A DNA stretch of 9,190 nucleotides, from the NCBI GenBank assembly GCA_031285605.1, contig JAITVW010000126.1, positions 1-9,190 of the forward strand, in the 5' to 3' direction. Each line of letters opens with the position of its first letter. Positions within the stretch are counted from its first letter, which is position 1. This DNA comes from Fusobacteriales bacterium (lineage in GTDB: Bacteria; Fusobacteriota; Fusobacteriia; Fusobacteriales; Leptotrichiaceae). Below are positions 6,592-9,190 of the stretch, one piece after another. The position numbers and the translations under genes are program-made. The notes under the pieces were generated by a model that was not told the DNA's origin, did no database searches, and saw only the letters and a list, made by a program, of their open reading frames with translations.

Positions 6592-6835
6592 TTTCCGCTG
6601 TTTAAAATGTAATTTCAGTTCTGACAAAGTATTAGTGCCTTATCTTATTCATATTCTGACCAAATAAGCCTGCAGGGCACAAATGTTTTGACATTATTAT
6701 CCGCCTGTTGTTTTAAAAACATTAATATTTTAATAATAAAAATGTTTAAAACAGAATTTGAAAACATAAAATCCGAATCTGCAATATTCAGGTAATTTGG
6801 TATCAAATATCCCATTTTATGCTTAATACAGGCTA

Positions 6836-7894
6836 TTAATACTCTGAATGTGACGAAATAATAACATTTTTATACATAGCAAAGTTTTCAAGTATTATTG
6901 CAATTCCTTTTATTACTGCGTAAATAGGCTCATCTGCTATTGTTACAGTCAGATTGAATTCTTTTTCCAGCTTTCTTGTAAGTTCCTTTATAGCTGCACC
7001 GCCGCCTGACAGAAATATCCCTGTTTCATAGATATCCGCAGATACTTCCGGCTCTATTCCTTCAAGGGCAAGCTTTACAGTTTCTATAATAGTATCTATA
7101 TCTCTGGTAATAGCTTCATCTATATCATGACCGTGCACTTTCATACTTTTTGGAAGTCCTGTCACCAGCTCTCTTCCTCTTATTTCAAAAAGCTCCTTTT
7201 CGCTTGAAGAATTGCTTGCATCTATCTTTAGTTTTTCAGCTGTTGTTTCTCCTATAAGAAGATTATATTTCTGTCTTATAAAATCTATGATATCTTCATT
7301 AAATCTGTCTCCCGCCACCTTTATAGAAGTCGAGTAAGCCACTCCTCCCGATACTATAAATGCAAGCTCTGTAGTTCCTCCGCCTATGTCGATTATCATA
7401 TGACCTTTCGGTTCAAAAATATCTATACCTGCTCCTATTGCTGCTGCTACAGGTTCTTCCACTAAATATACCTCTTTAGCTCCGGAATCCTTTACCACGT
7501 CCATTACTGCTCTTCTTTCCACCTGTGTAACTCCGCTTGGAACGCAGATAATTACTCTTGCACTCTGGAATTTATCTTTTTTTATTTTATTCAAAAATCT
7601 TTCAAGCATTTTTTCCGTGATTTCATAATTTGATATTACTCCGTTTTTCAAAGGTCTTATGATTTTTGTATGGGAAGCTGTTCTCCCTATTACTTCCTTT
7701 GCTTTTATTCCTATATTCTCTATACTTTCTGTTTTCAAATTTATTGCTATGTATGTCGGTTCATCTATTAATATTCCTTCATTTCTTACATATACTACCG
7801 TATTTGCCGTTCCAAGGTCGATCCCTACATCTTTAGATGTGGATTTTACAAAACTTCTCATTACTTTTTTTATTTTAAACATTTTTCCATCCAT
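6836..7894 (-). CDS. mreB: MreB-family bacterial actin, rod-shape determination
   Basis: MreB is an ATP-binding actin homologue. It polymerises beneath the inner membrane and guides the elongation machinery for lateral wall synthesis. The longest frame gives 352 residues. Phosphate-1 loop DLGTAN is at 26-31, CVPSGVTQVERRAV at ~117-130, EEPVAAAIGA (catalytic region) at ~146-155, phosphate-2 DIGGGTTELAF at 169-179, RGRELVTGLPKS at ~239-250, and adenosine motif LSGGGA at 295-300. The closing helix region reads VIKGIA where MreB proteins usually have a small-residue ALG-type motif. The start is uncertain: ATG 7894 has no SD, while ATG 7882 (residue 5, MFKIKK...) has a weak GGA upstream and would give the short basic, hydrophobic N-terminus typical of a membrane-binding helix. 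It follows ftsK by 18 bases, so the two are probably co-transcribed. mreC and mreD are not adjacent. The family call is firm; MreB versus an Mbl-type paralogue is not settled. Confidence 0.94.
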   Translation of the reverse strand: MDGKMFKIKKVMRSFVKSTSKDVGIDLGTANTVVYVRNEGILIDEPTYIAINLKTESIENIGIKAKEVIGRTASHTKIIRPLKNGVISNYEITEKMLERFLNKIKKDKFQSARVIICVPSGVTQVERRAVMDVVKDSGAKEVYLVEEPVAAAIGAGIDIFEPKGHMIIDIGGGTTELAFIVSGGVAYSTSIKVAGDRFNEDIIDFIRQKYNLLIGETTAEKLKIDASNSSSEKELFEIRGRELVTGLPKSMKVHGHDIDEAITRDIDTIIETVKLALEGIEPEVSADIYETGIFLSGGGAAIKELTRKLEKEFNLTVTIADEPIYAVIKGIAIILENFAMYKNVIISSHSEY

Positions 7895-7912
7895 GAATTT
7901 TAATGTAATATT

Positions 7913-9190
7913 CTATTCTTCATCCATCATTACCTGTTTATCTTCATTAATTACCCCGCAGTCCATCAGCTGTTCATAAATTCTGGATGCCCTGTTAAAT
8001 CCTATTTTCAGTTTTCTCTGTATTAAAGAAATTGATGCTTTCCCCTCCTGTCTTATTACATCTACTGCCTCATTAAATAATTCGTCTTTTTCTATGTCAT
8101 TCTCCATTTCAAACAATATTCCCTCATTGTAGTCTGTTCTGTAATTTGCTTTTAACTCTGTAGTAAGTTTGTATACTTCCTCGTCTGAAATAAATGCTCC
8201 CTGTATTCTTTCCAGCTTTGACGAACCATTTTCCAAAAGAAGCATGTCACCTTTTCCAAGAAGTTTTTCTGCTCCCGGACTGTCTAAAATCGTCCTTGAA
8301 TCTATCTGCGACCTTAGCGCAAATGATATTCTGCTCGGCAGATTGGCCTTTATCATCCCTGTTATTACATCCGTGGACGGTCTTTGTGTTGCTACCACCA
8401 AATGTATCCCTACTGCTCTTGCCTTCTGTGCAATTCTTGCAATTGACTCTTCCACACTTCCGGCAGCTACCATCATCAAATCTGCAAGCTCATCTATTAT
8501 TATAATTATGAATGGCATTTTTTCTATACCGCCCAGCTCATTATAACTCTGTATATTCCTTACTCCTACTTCCATTAATGTTCTGTATCTGTTTTCCATT
8601 TCGCTTACTGCCCATTTCAGTGCAATAGAAGCCTGTTTGGGATCTATAATTACCGGAAGGAGCAGATGGGGTATTCCGTTAAAAGGCATCAATTCTACCA
8701 TTTTAGGATCCACCATTATGAATTTTACATCTTTTGCTGATTTATTCGCAATCAGGGAAGCTATCATTGTGTTTACCGCCACACTTTTCCCTGAACCGGT
8801 CTGTCCGGCTATAAGCAGATGCGGCATTTTTGCTATATCTATTATTCTGTCTCTGCCCACTATATCTTTTCCCAAAATTACTTTCAGGAGCTTCGGATCT
8901 TTCAGCTCTTTATTCCTTATCAGATTGGAGAAATAAACCGGCTCCTTTACCTTATTGGGTGTTTCTATTCCTATTGTATTTTTCCCCGGTATCGGTGCCT
9001 CTATTCTTATACTTTCCGCAGACATATTCATTGCTATATCGTCTGCCAGCGCAGTAACTTTATTTACTCTTATTCCTTTTGGTATTATCAGTTCATACCT
9101 TGTGATTGTCGGCCCTCTCTGATAATCCACCACCTGTGCGTCTATTCCGAATTCTTTTAATACTGATTCCAGATGAGCCACATTTTCCTG
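7913..9190 (-). CDS. ftsK: FtsK/SpoIIIE DNA translocase, C-terminal motor part (N-terminus outside window)
   Basis: FtsK is a septum-anchored hexameric ATPase that pumps chromosomal DNA through the closing septum. The frame is open through base 9190 (the last codons read QEN before VAHLESVLKEFG), so the gene starts to the right of the window. About 425 codons remain, covering the motor. The alpha subdomain contains RGPTITRYEL, Walker A GQTGSGKS lies at 8783-8806, and the Walker B run IIIIIDELADL is near 8510. VVATQRPSTDVITG follows, then LDSPGAEKLLGKGDML. The gamma winged helix that reads KOPS/SRS-type DNA signals is at ~7928-8086, with SISLIQRKLKIGFNRAS typical of the family. It ends in TAG. 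The membrane segments and linker are outside the window, so the total length cannot be compared. It is upstream of mreB, probably in the same transcript. Confidence 0.96.
   Translation of the reverse strand, partial: QENVAHLESVLKEFGIDAQVVDYQRGPTITRYELIIPKGIRVNKVTALADDIAMNMSAESIRIEAPIPGKNTIGIETPNKVKEPVYFSNLIRNKELKDPKLLKVILGKDIVGRDRIIDIAKMPHLLIAGQTGSGKSVAVNTMIASLIANKSAKDVKFIMVDPKMVELMPFNGIPHLLLPVIIDPKQASIALKWAVSEMENRYRTLMEVGVRNIQSYNELGGIEKMPFIIIIIDELADLMMVAAGSVEESIARIAQKARAVGIHLVVATQRPSTDVITGMIKANLPSRISFALRSQIDSRTILDSPGAEKLLGKGDMLLLENGSSKLERIQGAFISDEEVYKLTTELKANYRTDYNEGILFEMENDIEKDELFNEAVDVIRQEGKASISLIQRKLKIGFNRASRIYEQLMDCGVINEDKQVMMDEE

Larger units (their letters stand above)
6510..6835. other. 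Intergenic region between mreB and scpB with short repeats, no clear gene
   Basis: This is the only long non-coding stretch. It is very AT-rich and probably holds the promoter and leader for scpB. Visible structure includes GTCAGAA on the minus strand at 6654-6660, 6619-6625 and 6583-6589, spaced 35 and 36 bases. ATTTTATGC occurs at 6528-6536 and 6814-6822, with its reverse complement at 6569-6577. An imperfect AT inverted repeat has arms at 6710-6723 and 6741-6752, ATTTG/CAAAT arms lie at 6795-6808, and the 8-base palindrome CCTGCAGG at 6669-6676. I find no tRNA, no GC-rich hairpin with a U-tract after mreB, and no long ORF. A 20-codon ATG frame at 6632-6694 on the minus strand is discussed in the findings. 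Termination of the ftsK-mreB transcript here is therefore not evident. Confidence 0.85.

Noticed and set aside
6668..6678. GC-rich palindrome CCTGCAGG as a terminator or operator
   Set aside because: A self-complementary 8-mer leaves no loop for a stable hairpin and no T-run follows. A single short palindrome is not enough support.
6688..6716. Perfect TTGACA on the plus strand with a TTTTAA 17 bases downstream
   Set aside because: The -10 match is only three of six bases, and no plus-strand gene follows. It probably arises by chance in AT-rich DNA.
6710..6752. AT-rich inverted repeat as a terminator for mreB
   Set aside because: The stem has almost no G-C pairs, a two-base bulge, a 17-base loop and no following U-tract, so it does not qualify as an intrinsic terminator.
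8169..8546. Plus-strand open frame of 125 codons opposite ftsK
   Set aside because: It lies across the conserved FtsK motor motifs on the other strand, and the product has no family features.
1..9190. Mobile element, CRISPR array, prophage or defence system
   Set aside because: No transposase, integrase, spaced direct repeats, target-site duplications or defence-type domains are visible. All genes are core housekeeping types.

Overview
The window is AT-rich (roughly one third G+C by eye), densely packed bacterial DNA. Every convincing gene lies on the minus strand, so transcription runs from position 9190 towards position 1. Gene content, base composition and the sequence style of the proteins suggest a low-GC bacterium, most likely a Fusobacteriota member of the Leptotrichiaceae (Sebaldella- or Leptotrichia-like). 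A Firmicute cannot be excluded without a search, because the scpB-rluB neighbourhood is also common there. This assignment is an inference.

Reading in the direction of transcription, the right part (9190 to 6836) holds the 3' portion of ftsK (DNA translocase, cut by the window edge) and then mreB (bacterial actin for rod shape). A 326-base non-coding gap (6510-6835) follows. It has no clear terminator, but carries several short repeated and inverted motifs and a possible 5'-UTR stem-loop. The left part (6509 to 1) is one tightly packed unit of seven genes: scpB (SMC-complex subunit), rluB (rRNA pseudouridine synthase), an unassigned HAD-family phosphatase, gatC-gatA-gatB (tRNA-dependent amidotransferase), and the 5' part of an FtsI-like class B penicillin-binding protein, cut by the left edge. 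The junctions are overlaps of 14 bases or gaps of 8 to about 18 bases. At three successive junctions the stop codon of one gene is built into the Shine-Dalgarno sequence of the next.

The genes fall into chromosome handling and division (FtsK, ScpB, the PBP, MreB) and translation (RluB, GatCAB). GatCAB is normally needed to make Gln-tRNA(Gln) and/or Asn-tRNA(Asn) in organisms lacking the matching synthetases. Grouping these genes plausibly ties growth, translation capacity and septation to common transcription.

I see no mobile element, CRISPR array, tRNA, rRNA, prophage or defence gene, and no new multi-gene system. The points most worth a second look are the 6510-6835 gap, the unassigned phosphatase inside the gat operon, the stop/SD fusions, scpB without an adjacent scpA, and mreB without adjacent mreCD.
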